Shown here in pieces: positions 26,324-35,168 of a stretch of 64,000 nucleotides of DNA. The position numbers and the translations under genes were made by a program. The stretch is from Sarcina sp. DSM 11001 (GTDB taxonomy: Bacteria; Bacillota; Clostridia; Lachnospirales; Lachnospiraceae), in contig NZ_FNFZ01000013.1 of assembly GCF_900101015.1 (NCBI RefSeq), positions 1 through 64,000 of the forward strand. Reading direction: 5' to 3'. The stretch's first letter is position 1. Every line of letters starts with the position of its first letter. Below the pieces are notes generated by a model. That model searched no databases, had not been told where the DNA came from, and was given only the letters and a program-made list of their open reading frames with translations.

Positions 26324-28243
26324 TCAAGGCCCCTTATATTCCAGGCACATCATAGTCAGGTCGTCAAACTGTTCGGCATCCCCGACGAAAGAATCCACGG
26401 CGCTTTTCACTCCCTGGAGGATTTCTTCGGGGGTGTTGTCTGTGCAGGATCTCAATGCCGTGATCATGTGGTCCGTGCCGAACATTTCGCCGCTGCCGTC
26501 AGTTGCTTCCGGGACACCGTCTGTGTAGACAAAGAGTTTGTCTCCCGGGTTTAACTGGAGATCATAACCTTTGTAATGAACACCCTCCATTCCGCCTACG
26601 ACGAAACCGTGTGTATCTTTGTAAAGCTCGAACGAACCGCCTTTTTCACAAATAGCCGGGAATTCGTGGCCCGCGTTTGCGGCAGTCAGTTTTCCGGTGG
26701 ATATTTCCAGAATGCCCAGCCAGACGGTCACGAACATTTCTGCCTGATTGTTATCGCAGAGCAGGTCGTTGGCTTTTTCCAGGATAGTGGACGGGGTGCG
26801 TTCCTGTCTTGCCAGATCTTCGAGGATCCTTTTGGAAAGCATCATGAACAGGGCTGCCGGGATGCCCTTTCCGCTTACATCTGCTATGACCAGACATAAA
26901 TGGTCTTCGTCGATAAAGTAGAAGTCGTAAAAATCCCCGCCTACGTCCTTTGCCGGATCCATGGTCGCAAACAGGTCGATCTCCGCCCGATCCGGGAAGG
27001 GCGGGAAAATATGGGGCAGGACACTTTTCTGGATCTGCCTGGCTGTGCTCAGCTCCTTGACGATTCGTTCCTGTTCCTTGATCATATTTTCCTGTTCCAT
27101 CTGCTCCCGCTCCATCCGGCGGATAGTATCCATCTGCTGGTTCAGAGCCAGGCTGGTCCGGTCGATCTCCTGCTGCATTGTTTCGAATTCCTGGATCGTG
27201 TAGGGGACAGACGCCATGGGTTCCAGCTCGCCCTCTCCCATACGGATGATTCCTTTCAGCAGCAGGTTAAACTGACGCATGAACCCTTTCAGCCACAGGC
27301 GGTAGATCGCCAGGGCGATCAACAATACTACGATGGCTATGAGGCAGATCGCGCCGCGGACGCGGCGGATCACTTGCTCGTAGTTTTCCATGGGAACTTC
27401 CCTGACCAGGGTCCAGGCGGGGGATTTCATTGTCATGGAAAATGCACTTACAGGATTCCCGTTCTCATCGTTGAAGACCGTTTCGCTGTTACTTTCACTG
27501 ATGAGCCGCTCCGGATTCGAGCATGCATCCTGACCCGTGTGATAGATTTCTGTCTGTTCTGCCGTAAAAAGATGCCAGGTACTTTTTCCGTCCTGCATTG
27601 TCTCAAACAGTTTTTCAAAAATGGTCTCGTCCATCAGTACCATCACGTAGCACTCGCCGTAATTCACATCCACGGATTTCCAGGCGGCGATCATGATGTT
27701 CTGCGGAGTTTTAGCATTTTCAAATCCGTACAGGGCAGCTCCCGGAACAGGACCTGCCCAGATCATCTGGCCGCGGGGGGCATTCAGGATCTGGGCTTTC
27801 ATGTCCTCCGAAAGCGGGTTTTCTTCCGGATCGTCCAGAAAGAAGTTTCCTTCCGGAAGTGCCCCGAAAATGCTTCCGTCTTTCCGCATGAAAAGCAGGC
27901 CGAAGATTCCTTCATGCCGGGCAATTTCTGTTCGAAGATAATCCCGGCAGCTGATTCTCGCATGGATCAGGTTCACTTCCGAGGTATACTGCAGTCTTGC
28001 GTAGTCCGACACCCGGCTGTCCGACAGTATGTTCCGGACTTCACCGATGGATGAAGCGATGAGCGGTGTGATCGAACGGGAAATTGTGTCAAAGCTGGCA
28101 GCATTGACTTCCTGCTCCTGCTGCAGGATCATGCTGATGTAGGCGCGGGAAAACAGCGTGGTCAGCATTGTGACAATGAACAGGGTCATGACGACCACCG
28201 GCAGCAGCATATGAATCTGGAGTGATTTCAGCTTTTGCTTCAT
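26324..28243 (-). CDS. Membrane sensor SpoIIE/RsbU-type phosphatase
   Basis: This is a PP2C-family serine phosphatase with an extracellular sensor, 639 residues. Membrane segments lie at ~10-30 and ~303-323; the region between them is extracellular and looks like a Cache-type ligand domain. A HAMP-like stretch and a coiled coil (~375-425, RMEREQMEQENMIKEQERI) follow. The SpoIIE domain has TARQIQKSVLPHIFPPFP, AKDVGGDFYDFYFID, VIADVSGKGIPAALFM, and FVYTDGVPEATD metal-binding residues. It probably controls an anti-sigma-factor antagonist, though none is encoded here. It overlaps the preceding solute-binding gene by four bases (ATGA), which implies translational coupling. Confidence 0.92.
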   Translation of the reverse strand: MKQKLKSLQIHMLLPVVVMTLFIVTMLTTLFSRAYISMILQQEQEVNAASFDTISRSITPLIASSIGEVRNILSDSRVSDYARLQYTSEVNLIHARISCRDYLRTEIARHEGIFGLLFMRKDGSIFGALPEGNFFLDDPEENPLSEDMKAQILNAPRGQMIWAGPVPGAALYGFENAKTPQNIMIAAWKSVDVNYGECYVMVLMDETIFEKLFETMQDGKSTWHLFTAEQTEIYHTGQDACSNPERLISESNSETVFNDENGNPVSAFSMTMKSPAWTLVREVPMENYEQVIRRVRGAICLIAIVVLLIALAIYRLWLKGFMRQFNLLLKGIIRMGEGELEPMASVPYTIQEFETMQQEIDRTSLALNQQMDTIRRMEREQMEQENMIKEQERIVKELSTARQIQKSVLPHIFPPFPDRAEIDLFATMDPAKDVGGDFYDFYFIDEDHLCLVIADVSGKGIPAALFMMLSKRILEDLARQERTPSTILEKANDLLCDNNQAEMFVTVWLGILEISTGKLTAANAGHEFPAICEKGGSFELYKDTHGFVVGGMEGVHYKGYDLQLNPGDKLFVYTDGVPEATDGSGEMFGTDHMITALRSCTDNTPEEILQGVKSAVDSFVGDAEQFDDLTMMCLEYKGP

Positions 28244-30222
28244 GGCTCTTGCACCTCCGATCCAGCCCCGGAATCTTTAGCATCATCCTCTATTATCAAG
28301 AGTTTCTGCTTTGCCCCGTTTCCGTAATCTGCGTATTGTTCAGGGGTATAGGGATCCACACCGTTTTTGATCTGTATCTCCCGGACCATGGGAACGATGA
28401 CAGCAGCCGCTTCATCCCATTTTTTCTGATACGCTTTAAACACTGCCGGCTCGTCCATCTCGACCAGCTTTCGGACTGTATCGTCCCGGACCGCTTCCCA
28501 TTTTTCGTCGGTTTCTGCAAGGATCAGATCCACCATGACGTCCTCAAGGAGCGCATCCGCTTCTGAGAGGATGCGGAGCTGATTCCGGTTGAGGCTGCTC
28601 AGACAGGACGAGATCGCCTCTCCGCAGTCATTGCGGAAATCCAACCCGCCGGCGTTATAGAAAGCATCGGTAGGCAGTTTTACTCCATAATGCTCACAGA
28701 TGTCCCGGGCTATGTTATTAGTCATGGTAGCTGCTTCGTATTCACGGGTGATCGTGGCAAAATCCAGTGAATATCCGTCCGGGTGGGTCAGATTATCGCG
28801 CAGGAGGGGCCAATTGCTGGGCATTACATCAAAGCTTCCCCATTGTTGATAAAAATTGTCCGGATCAGTACTGCCTGCCTTGTAGGCATCCAGCTGCTGC
28901 TGGCCGTATTCGTTCATCCGGGGAACGCCGTCCTTATCGTAGTCCCAGGTCTCTCCCTGCCGGCCCAGAGTAAGCTCCCGCACGCAATCGGGATCGCACA
29001 TGTAATTGAAGAGCTTCAGGGCTTCTTCCTTGTGCGGGCTGTTGGCTGAAATGAACCACATATAGCCGGGGCCGTTGCCCAGCAGCTGATAGACGTTGGT
29101 ATAATAAGTGGTGGCAGCAGTCGGAACGATATTATATCCGGTAAGCGTGTCCGGATCCTTTTTGACGCTTTCACTGTATAACCCCCTGTAGACGCTGTGC
29201 CGTCCCATATACTGGCCGCGGGCACATTTGGCGTCGAATTGCTCCTGAGTCTGGGTGAAGAGATCCAAATCGTAAGAGCCGTCTGCCTTGCCTGCCCGGT
29301 AGAGTTTGTTATGCCATTCCATGCATGCCCACCACATGGAATGTGCCGGATCAGTATAGCCGTCATAGACTTCGTTTGTGAACATATTGTTCTGATACCT
29401 ATACGGCGCCCAATAATCAAGGCTCAGTTCGGAGCGGAAAGCGGTATCATAACCGGTGAAATTGTCTGTGCCGTACAGATAGGTGGGATACCCCTCCTCC
29501 GTGAAAGGGTGATTCTCGTGCATCTGCTGGAGCACCTTCAGATAATCATCCTCATTGTTGATGGGCGGGTAACCCAGCTCTTTGTAATAGTCCCAGCGGA
29601 CAACATAACCGCGGGTGCTGGTTTCTTTGGAAAATCCGACTCCGTTGTAGCCGATTTTAGCCGGGAAGAAGTAGAATCCGTCCTCTTCATCTCCCAGCTG
29701 TTTGAACACATCATAAGTCAGCCGCGCCTCCCCCTGGAGGAAATTCGGACAATACTCCTCCAGATAGGGATCGACATTCAGAGCTACGCCGTTTTCCAGA
29801 ATCCTGGACAGATTTTTGCTGGTGGCGACAATGTCCGGCAGATCGCCGCTGGCCAATCCCGCATCGTACTCCTCATCTGTCATATAAGAATACCGGATTT
29901 CCACACCCACCAGATCCGCCATATACTGCCACATGCCAAGTTTCTCATAATAACGGGACCCGGAACGTGTGGCGTTGTCGCCGATCGTCAGGACAATGCG
30001 GTTCTCAGCGGAGGCAGATTCTCCAGTTGGGGCAGATTTCCCAGCGGAGGCAGATTTCTTAGTGGAGGCAGATTTCTTAGTGGAAGCAGATTTCTTAGTG
30101 GAAGCAGATTTCTTAGTGGAAGCAGATCTCTCAGCGGAGGCAGGCTTCTCAGCAAAGGCAGGAAGGGGCAGGAGCAGAAATATCAATACTGCAGATAAGA
30201 CTAACGACAGGGTTCTTTTCAC
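28240..30222 (-). CDS. Extracellular solute-binding protein (ABC type)
   Basis: This is a sugar-type family 1 solute-binding protein of 660 residues, larger than usual. It has a GTG start and a signal peptide (VLSAVLIFLLLPLPAFA) but no lipobox cysteine, so it is probably released or wall-held rather than lipid-anchored. Five near-identical ASTKKS units follow at ~30-65. The mature part has TIGDNATRSGSRYYEKLGMWQYMADLVGVEI, SGDLPDIVAT and YGTDNFTGYD segments of the LipO/YtcQ-type group. There are no permease genes nearby; instead it is coupled to the membrane phosphatase, suggesting a sensory role. Confidence 0.9.
   Translation of the reverse strand: MKRTLSLVLSAVLIFLLLPLPAFAEKPASAERSASTKKSASTKKSASTKKSASTKKSASAGKSAPTGESASAENRIVLTIGDNATRSGSRYYEKLGMWQYMADLVGVEIRYSYMTDEEYDAGLASGDLPDIVATSKNLSRILENGVALNVDPYLEEYCPNFLQGEARLTYDVFKQLGDEEDGFYFFPAKIGYNGVGFSKETSTRGYVVRWDYYKELGYPPINNEDDYLKVLQQMHENHPFTEEGYPTYLYGTDNFTGYDTAFRSELSLDYWAPYRYQNNMFTNEVYDGYTDPAHSMWWACMEWHNKLYRAGKADGSYDLDLFTQTQEQFDAKCARGQYMGRHSVYRGLYSESVKKDPDTLTGYNIVPTAATTYYTNVYQLLGNGPGYMWFISANSPHKEEALKLFNYMCDPDCVRELTLGRQGETWDYDKDGVPRMNEYGQQQLDAYKAGSTDPDNFYQQWGSFDVMPSNWPLLRDNLTHPDGYSLDFATITREYEAATMTNNIARDICEHYGVKLPTDAFYNAGGLDFRNDCGEAISSCLSSLNRNQLRILSEADALLEDVMVDLILAETDEKWEAVRDDTVRKLVEMDEPAVFKAYQKKWDEAAAVIVPMVREIQIKNGVDPYTPEQYADYGNGAKQKLLIIEDDAKDSGAGSEVQEP
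30020..30150. repeat. 18-bp tandem repeats in the solute-binding protein gene
   Basis: About six 18-base units (AGTGGAAGCAGATTTCTT on the plus strand) encode STKKSA six-residue blocks directly after the signal peptide. Neighbouring units differ by one or two bases. Confidence 0.9.
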
Positions 30223-30575
30223 AGCGCCACATCCTTTCTTCGCTTCGGAGATACCTGGACCACTACTAAATTTATTACAAATAGCGTTACAAAAAACGTT
30301 ACTTCATTATAACTTAATAATATGGATTACTCCAGATTGTTCCTGTATAATTGTCTGAGTTGAATTATTGTTGAATTGTTGTTTCAAAATCAGAGACGAT
30401 CCCGAAGGGGAATGATTCTGAAAAAAAACTAATGGGACGATTCCGAAGGGGAACGATTCTGATGGGAAACAATCCTGACGGGACGATCCCGTAGGAAATC
30501 AATTCTGATAGACAATCCCAACGGAAAATCATTTTGATGGAAAACAGTCCTGATAAGATAAAAGGAGGAAACTGT
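30223..30575. repeat. Intergenic region with degenerate tandem repeat (30385-30545)
   Basis: Units of about 30 bases of the form GACGATTCCGAAGGGGAACG then ATTCTGATGGGA recur five to six times with drift between two divergent genes. They look like relatives of the GGGACGG family. TATAAT (minus strand, 30306-30311) with a weak TGGAGT 17 bases upstream is a possible promoter for the solute-binding gene. Confidence 0.6.
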
Positions 30576-31010
30576 ATGGATACGGTAACAAATGAGAAAT
30601 TAGAGGAAAGGACAGCAATAACGGATTCCGGCTTCGATTTTTCTGATATCGAGAAAAAACTGTTGGATGAGGATGCTCTGAAAAAAACAACCTGGCAGGA
30701 CCTGCTCAAGGAGTATGAGCCCTGGATCGTCAGGGAATACGCCGCGCATGCCAGAGAGTGCACGCCGGAGCAGCGGACCCGGTGGGAGAAGGCGATCAAC
30801 CTCTGCCATCAGAAGATATTGAGGAAGACGAGGATATTTACTCTTTTGTTCGCGGTTTTGGCAATCGCCATATTCGCGGAGTCCCTGTTAGTGAAAGAGC
30901 TGACATTCCCGATCCGTATCCTCATGCTGGTTCTGGCTGTCTATTGCAGCGTGAACTGCTGGTCTCACTGGCTGCTCAACAGGAAATATTCTCAGGCGGA
31001 GGAATTATAA
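30576..31010 (+). CDS. Hypothetical membrane protein, two transmembrane segments
   Basis: This is a 144-residue protein. An acidic, helical N-terminal ~85 residues is followed by two hydrophobic helices (IFTLLFAVLAIAIFAESLL and IRILMLVLAVYCSVNCW) and a short basic tail, so both ends probably face the cytoplasm. AAAGGAGGAAACTGT precedes ATG 30576, which decides the start. I do not recognise a family. The next gene on the strand is the LRR protein at 31083. Confidence 0.72.
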   Translation: MDTVTNEKLEERTAITDSGFDFSDIEKKLLDEDALKKTTWQDLLKEYEPWIVREYAAHARECTPEQRTRWEKAINLCHQKILRKTRIFTLLFAVLAIAIFAESLLVKELTFPIRILMLVLAVYCSVNCWSHWLLNRKYSQAEEL

Positions 31011-31082
31011 AAGGAGCATGATGGATCTGATCGTGATGGCCTGGGAGTAGTTTTTGATATTGGTCATAAAGGGGGAGACCTA

Positions 31083-31589
31083 ATGCAGACTTACACATTC
31101 AAACCCAATGATGACGGGCTTTCGATGGCAGTCATGTCTTATGAAGGCGATGAAGCTCATGTTGTGATACCGGAGCAGTATTGCGCAAAACCGATCTCGG
31201 TCCTCTACGACAAGCTGTTTGCCGGACACAAGGAAATTGTGGACATCCGTTTCCCGGATACAGTTACGGATCTGGGGGAGTTTGTCTTTGACGGATGTAC
31301 CGCATTGAAGCATATAGAACTGCCGGCCTCTCTGAAGTATCTCTGGGGGCAGACATTCGCGAGATGTGAGGTGGAGGAGATCTTCCTTCCGGAGAATATC
31401 TTTTCAATACCACCCCATGCATTTAAGGATTGCAGGAACCTCCGCAAGGTGGTCTGTGGATCCGGCTTGAAAAAGATTTATGCAGGTGCCTTCAGCGGCT
31501 GCACCAACCTGACTGAGCTGATTGTCGGGAAAGAGGTTGAGATCAGTGATGATGCCATGATCCCTCCGGAGGCGGTGAAAAGAGTGTAA
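31083..31589 (+). CDS. BspA-type leucine-rich repeat protein (LRR_5)
   Basis: This is a short LRR protein of 168 residues with about four repeats of the BspA pattern: FPDTVTDLGEFVFDGCTALKHI, LPASLKYLWGQTFARC, IPPHAFKDCRNLRKV and IYAGAFSGCTNLTEL. No signal peptide is seen, so it is probably cytoplasmic, unlike most BspA proteins. GGGGGAGACCTA precedes the ATG. Probable role: protein-protein binding; the partner is unknown. Confidence 0.85.
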   Translation: MQTYTFKPNDDGLSMAVMSYEGDEAHVVIPEQYCAKPISVLYDKLFAGHKEIVDIRFPDTVTDLGEFVFDGCTALKHIELPASLKYLWGQTFARCEVEEIFLPENIFSIPPHAFKDCRNLRKVVCGSGLKKIYAGAFSGCTNLTELIVGKEVEISDDAMIPPEAVKRV

Positions 31590-31687
31590 GTTGGTGAACA
31601 GGGTTTAAGAAAAAGGGTATATCTTGAAAATATGCTGCGAAATAAGGAAAGACCAGAAAAGGGGAGACAGACAGGGGGATCAATTAG

Positions 31688-32539
31688 ATGAAGAAGAAAA
31701 CATTTCTGGAGGAGCTTCTGGAGGCAAAAGCACATCGATATGCGGTGGGCGCCTTTAATATTTTCAACCACCTGTCCGCAAGGGCGGTTGTACAGGCGGC
31801 AGCGGACCTTGATATTCCGGTCATCCTGCAGACATCCGTGGTAACTGTGAAAGAGTTCGGACCGGTGGGGCTTGGCGCGATGCTGCGGCAGATCGCGGAG
31901 GAGGCTCCTGTGAACGTGCTCATCCATCTGGACCACTGCCAGGACGTGGAACTGGCAAAAGCCTGTGTCGACGCGGGCTGGGACTCGGTCATGTATGACG
32001 GGTCCAGACTGTCGATGGAGGACAATATCGCCGGCTGCCGGGAGGTGGTCGCCTACGCCCACAGAAAAGGCGTCCAGGTAGAAGGCGAGCTCGGCAGGAT
32101 CGTCGGTGTCGAGGATGCAGTGAAGGTCTCCGCGGATGACGCCTCGCTCGCCGGCCTGGAGGATTCCATCTATTTTGTCAGGGAATCCGGGATCGATGCC
32201 TATGCTCCTGCGATCGGAACAGCGCACGGTGTTTACAAGGGAACACCTAAGATCAATTTTGATCTCGCGGCTCAGCTGAAGGAGGCTGTCGACACACCTG
32301 TTGTGATTCACGGAGGAACAGGACTGTCCGAAGAAACCTTCCGACGCCTGATCTGCAGCGGTGGCGCCAAGGTCAACGTCTCCACGGCGATCAAACACGC
32401 CTATCTGGATACCGCCAGGGAATACTTCGGGGAATTTCCGGAAAAAATAGATCCCATCGATTTTGACCGGCATCTGAGCAGCGCGATCCGGGAGACTGCA
32501 AAAGAGCACATGACAGTTTTTACAAAGGACAGGATCTGA
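31688..32539 (+). CDS. Class II aldolase, fructose-bisphosphate/tagatose-bisphosphate type
   Basis: This is a zinc-dependent ketose-bisphosphate aldolase of 283 residues, cytoplasmic. Zinc and catalytic residues are evident: IHLDHC (His and catalytic Asp), VEGELG, IGTAHGVYKG and VIHGGTGLS, then KVNVSTAI for phosphate binding. The PHP-domain gene begins one base after its stop codon, so the two form an operon. A second member of the family lies at 51372. The precise sugar (fructose, tagatose or other) cannot be decided. Confidence 0.92.
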   Translation: MKKKTFLEELLEAKAHRYAVGAFNIFNHLSARAVVQAAADLDIPVILQTSVVTVKEFGPVGLGAMLRQIAEEAPVNVLIHLDHCQDVELAKACVDAGWDSVMYDGSRLSMEDNIAGCREVVAYAHRKGVQVEGELGRIVGVEDAVKVSADDASLAGLEDSIYFVRESGIDAYAPAIGTAHGVYKGTPKINFDLAAQLKEAVDTPVVIHGGTGLSEETFRRLICSGGAKVNVSTAIKHAYLDTAREYFGEFPEKIDPIDFDRHLSSAIRETAKEHMTVFTKDRI

Positions 32540-32540
32540 T

Positions 32541-33587
32541 ATGGAAAAAAACGTCATTAAATCCGAACAAGTAAGGATTGATTTCTGTTGCCGTCCACCT
32601 TATCTGGTGGATCTTCATACCCATTCGACCCGTTCGGACGGCGCGGACACTCCGAAACAGCTGATCGACAACGCTGCCGCGCGCGGCATGAAAGTGCTGG
32701 CGATCACGGACCACGATATCCGGCCTCCGGAAAAAATCCAGATAGATCAGATTCAGGAAGATCAAAGCCGGAAAGATTCCGTTCCGGTCATGATGGATGC
32801 CGTGGAATATGCCATGTTTAAGGGGCTGTACTTGATCCGGGGGATAGAGATCTCCTGCGAGACTACGGCGGAAGACTGCCACATTGTCTGTCTGGGATGC
32901 GACTGGAAGGATCCTTTTTTTGACGGGCTCGAAAAATCTGTGGTGGAATCCAAAGTCGGCAGTTACCGGGAACTGGTAAAACGTCTGAATGCGGACGGCA
33001 TGAAGATGACATGGGAGGAAGTCCTGGACAATGGCGGAAACCCTGTGCAGGAGGATCAGATCCAGAAAAAGATGATCTTTGAACTGATCGCAAGAAAAGG
33101 ATACCAGAAGGACTGGAGCGCCGCGAAGCTCATGGTCAAGAATACCCCCGCCTATCAGATCCTCCGTGAGAAGCCGGATTCGGTTGAAGTGATCCGCCAG
33201 GTCCACAGGTGCGGAGGGATTGCTATCATGGCCCATCCCTATCTGGTGAACGAACCGGTCCTGCTTCCGGCAGGAAGGATGGACAGGGCAGCTTATATCG
33301 ACCGCCTCATCGCGGCAGGCTTGGATGGAATTGAGGCCTGCTACCCCTATGCAAAGACCAGCTATGGAGGGAACCTGACGCAGGGCCAGATCGAGCGGGA
33401 AGTCCGGGAGCGCTATACTGACCGCGTCGCTGTCATTTCCGGAGGTTCCGATTACCATGCTGATTTTAAAAAAGGAGTGGACCCGGCAAAAGCGAGAAAC
33501 ATTGGCGAATGCGGCATTACGATGGAATATTTTCAGCAGAATGAGGTTCTGCAGGCACTTTTGTCCCGTACTGTGAAAAGCCTTTAA
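32541..33587 (+). CDS. PHP domain phosphoesterase
   Basis: This is a metal-dependent phosphoesterase of the PHP family, 348 residues, cytoplasmic. Motif 1 is DLHTHSTRSDG, motif 2 ITDHDI, then GIEISCE, MAHPYLV and SGGSDYHADFK, which together give the expected metal ligands. It resembles the 3',5'-nucleotide bisphosphatase/RNase AM group in layout. Its ATG is one base from the aldolase stop, with CAGGAT/AGGAC inside the aldolase end as the ribosome site. The pairing suggests removal or recycling of a phosphorylated product linked to the aldolase step, but this is only inference. Confidence 0.9.
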   Translation: MEKNVIKSEQVRIDFCCRPPYLVDLHTHSTRSDGADTPKQLIDNAAARGMKVLAITDHDIRPPEKIQIDQIQEDQSRKDSVPVMMDAVEYAMFKGLYLIRGIEISCETTAEDCHIVCLGCDWKDPFFDGLEKSVVESKVGSYRELVKRLNADGMKMTWEEVLDNGGNPVQEDQIQKKMIFELIARKGYQKDWSAAKLMVKNTPAYQILREKPDSVEVIRQVHRCGGIAIMAHPYLVNEPVLLPAGRMDRAAYIDRLIAAGLDGIEACYPYAKTSYGGNLTQGQIEREVRERYTDRVAVISGGSDYHADFKKGVDPAKARNIGECGITMEYFQQNEVLQALLSRTVKSL

Positions 33588-33589
33588 TG

Positions 33590-33690
33590 AAGAGAAAACT
33601 TTGACGAAGAAAATTCTTTTGCGAAGAAAATCCTTTTGCGAAGAAAAACCTTTTGCGAAGAAAAACCTTTTGCGAAAACAGTTCATATAC
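33590..33690. repeat. 18-bp tandem repeat after the PHP gene
   Basis: Four to five units of GAAGAAAATCCTTTTGC type (17-18 bases) begin within ten bases of the PHP stop codon; units drift toward the end. No hairpin is formed by a single unit. Confidence 0.8.
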
Positions 33691-33815
33691 GGAAATATTC
33701 TTTCCACAAAGATTAATCTTTCCGTGAAAGTAATCCGCTGACGAAGATCATCCTTCCATAAATAAACCCTCCTGCCAGGATAATAAAGCGTAAGATTATT
33801 TCAGGAGAATACTCC

Positions 33816-34442
33816 ATGTTACAGACAGTAGTTTCCGTAGATCCTCTCACAGAGAGCAATTGCTATATCCTCGTGGAAAACGACAGGTGCCTGGTGATCG
33901 ATCCCGGCGAACACGTAAAGCTGCTGAGTAAATTGAAAGACTGTGGATGGGAGCCGGAACTGATCCTGTTGACCCATGAACACTGTGACCATATGGCAGG
34001 ACTGGACGCCCTGCGGGATCAATACCCGCAGGCGTGTTTTGCAGCGACTGCGGTCTGTAATGCAGGCATTCAGAGCCTGCGCCTGAATTTGTCACGGATC
34101 ATGGAAGTATATATGTATTTTCGTGGAAAACCCGGGATCCATTATGAACCGTTTTTCTGCAGGCCTGCAGATGAGATCATTGCCGGGGATGCGCAGCTGG
34201 AATGGCGCGGCCACTTGCTTCGTCTGGTGCCTTTGCCAGGCCACACACCGGGGAGCGGGGGAATCTTTCTGGATGAAGACGTGTTCTTCAGCGGAGATTA
34301 TCTGATTCCGGATGAGGAGCCGCTGCTGCGCTTTCCGGGCGGAGACGCGGAAAGCTATGAAAAGATCACGAAGCCCTTCCTGCGTTCGCTCCCGGCAGGT
34401 ATCCGCATCTGCCCCGGTCACGGGGAGCCATACAATTTGTAG
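33816..34442 (+). CDS. MBL-fold metallo-hydrolase
   Basis: This is a glyoxalase II-like metallo-beta-lactamase fold hydrolase, 208 residues, cytoplasmic. The metal-binding motif THEHCDHMAG, then PLPGHTPGS, FFSGDYLIP and CPGHGEPYNL provide the dinuclear zinc site. CAGGAGAATACTCC precedes the ATG. It most likely hydrolyses a thioester or lactone. It follows the aldolase-PHP unit by ~230 bases containing a repeat array, so co-transcription is uncertain. Confidence 0.92.
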   Translation: MLQTVVSVDPLTESNCYILVENDRCLVIDPGEHVKLLSKLKDCGWEPELILLTHEHCDHMAGLDALRDQYPQACFAATAVCNAGIQSLRLNLSRIMEVYMYFRGKPGIHYEPFFCRPADEIIAGDAQLEWRGHLLRLVPLPGHTPGSGGIFLDEDVFFSGDYLIPDEEPLLRFPGGDAESYEKITKPFLRSLPAGIRICPGHGEPYNL

Positions 34443-34446
34443 GTAT

Positions 34447-34849
34447 TCATGAGGCGCCCGTAAAGATAATCTCCAGTTCTCTGGCGCTGTGCCTTGTCGT
34501 TTCTATCATTTCTTTCATCCAGGGGCCGTAGTTGTAATTCCATAAAGCCTGTATCATCAGGCTGTAAGAAGCATCGTCTTTCAATTCCTGTGCATGATCC
34601 CCAAGCGATCCGCTGTTATAGTACAGGAAATACCGGTCTATGAGATTCAGTACCTTTTCCTTTTTTGCCCCTTTCAGATTTTCCTGGTCCAGAAGCGGAT
34701 CCGGCTATAGCCTGAGCCTGACCATTACTGCTTCCACCGGCTGCTGGATCAGTCCCGGAAGCTGGATTTGTCTGCTTATCCGCCGCGCTGCAGGCCGCAG
34801 ACAGAAACAGGCACAGAAGGATGGAAAACAGGAAGAAGATTTTTTTCAT
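34447..34849 (-). pseudogene. Frameshifted lipoprotein gene
   Basis: From about 34849 the minus strand encodes a good lipoprotein signal (MKKIFFLFSILLCLFLSAACS) followed by a Gly/Ala/Ser linker. In that frame the protein soon ends. In the next frame a sensible C-terminal part continues: PDPLLDQENLKGAKKEKV, RYFLYYNSGSLGDHA and LWNYNYGPWMKEMIE, ending at TGA 34447. One shift near 34690-34705 would join them into ~133 residues. The gene is read convergently with the MBL gene and ends five bases from it. No family was recognised. Confidence 0.7.
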
Positions 34850-34990
34850 AATCGCACCAGTACTTTCGGAAGGAGACAAGGAGCCGTCCCTTGTCTCCCG
34901 ATGGTTACCCGCTGTTTCTGCAATCGTGGAGAATACAAACTGACCCACGAAAATATCAACCCTGGAGAATAGTAATAGTATGGTTAAGCC

Positions 34991-35023
34991 AAAAGGCCGG
35001 ACAGAGAGGGACCTCTGTCCGGC
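34991..35023 (-). terminator. Rho-independent terminator of the ABM gene
   Basis: On the minus strand an 11-bp perfect stem (GCCGGACAGAG with its complement, 6-base loop) is followed by TTTT. It lies ~145 bases beyond the stop of the ABM monooxygenase gene. Confidence 0.7.
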
Positions 35024-35094
35024 TGTGAATGTTCGTCCGGTCGTTGTTTTCTTGTCAGTTCGATCTTTTGACAATTGAAACCGTTTGTCTGCCC

Positions 35095-35168
35095 GGTCTT
35101 ATCAGAGCTTATCAGAGTTTATTAGAGCTCATAAGAACTCAGCTGAGTTCACTGGAGTTCATCAGAGC
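35095..35168. repeat. 10-bp tandem repeat after the ABM gene
   Basis: About seven units related to TTATCAGAGC (CTTATCAGAG, TTTATTAGAG, CTCATAAGAA, TTCACTGGAG, TTCATCAGAG) follow the minus-strand stop codon at 35169 without a gap. Confidence 0.75.

Larger units (their letters stand above)
34850..35168. other. Intergenic region with two hairpins and a 10-bp repeat
   Basis: GGAGACAAGG/CCTTGTCTCC (about 34872-34898) and GCCGGACAGAG/CTCTGTCCGGC (34996-35023) are strong stems. From about 35095 to 35168 a degenerate 10-base tandem repeat (TTATCAGAGC-like) runs up to the stop of the ABM gene. Confidence 0.65.

Noticed and set aside
26900-28054. A 384-codon plus-strand frame opposite the SpoIIE phosphatase
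   Set aside because: Antisense to a well-supported gene; no ribosome site and no recognisable domain.
34616-35074. A longer N-terminal extension of the minus-strand lipoprotein from TTG 35074
   Set aside because: The extension crosses two hairpins and has no ribosome site; the lipoprotein signal starts at ~34849.
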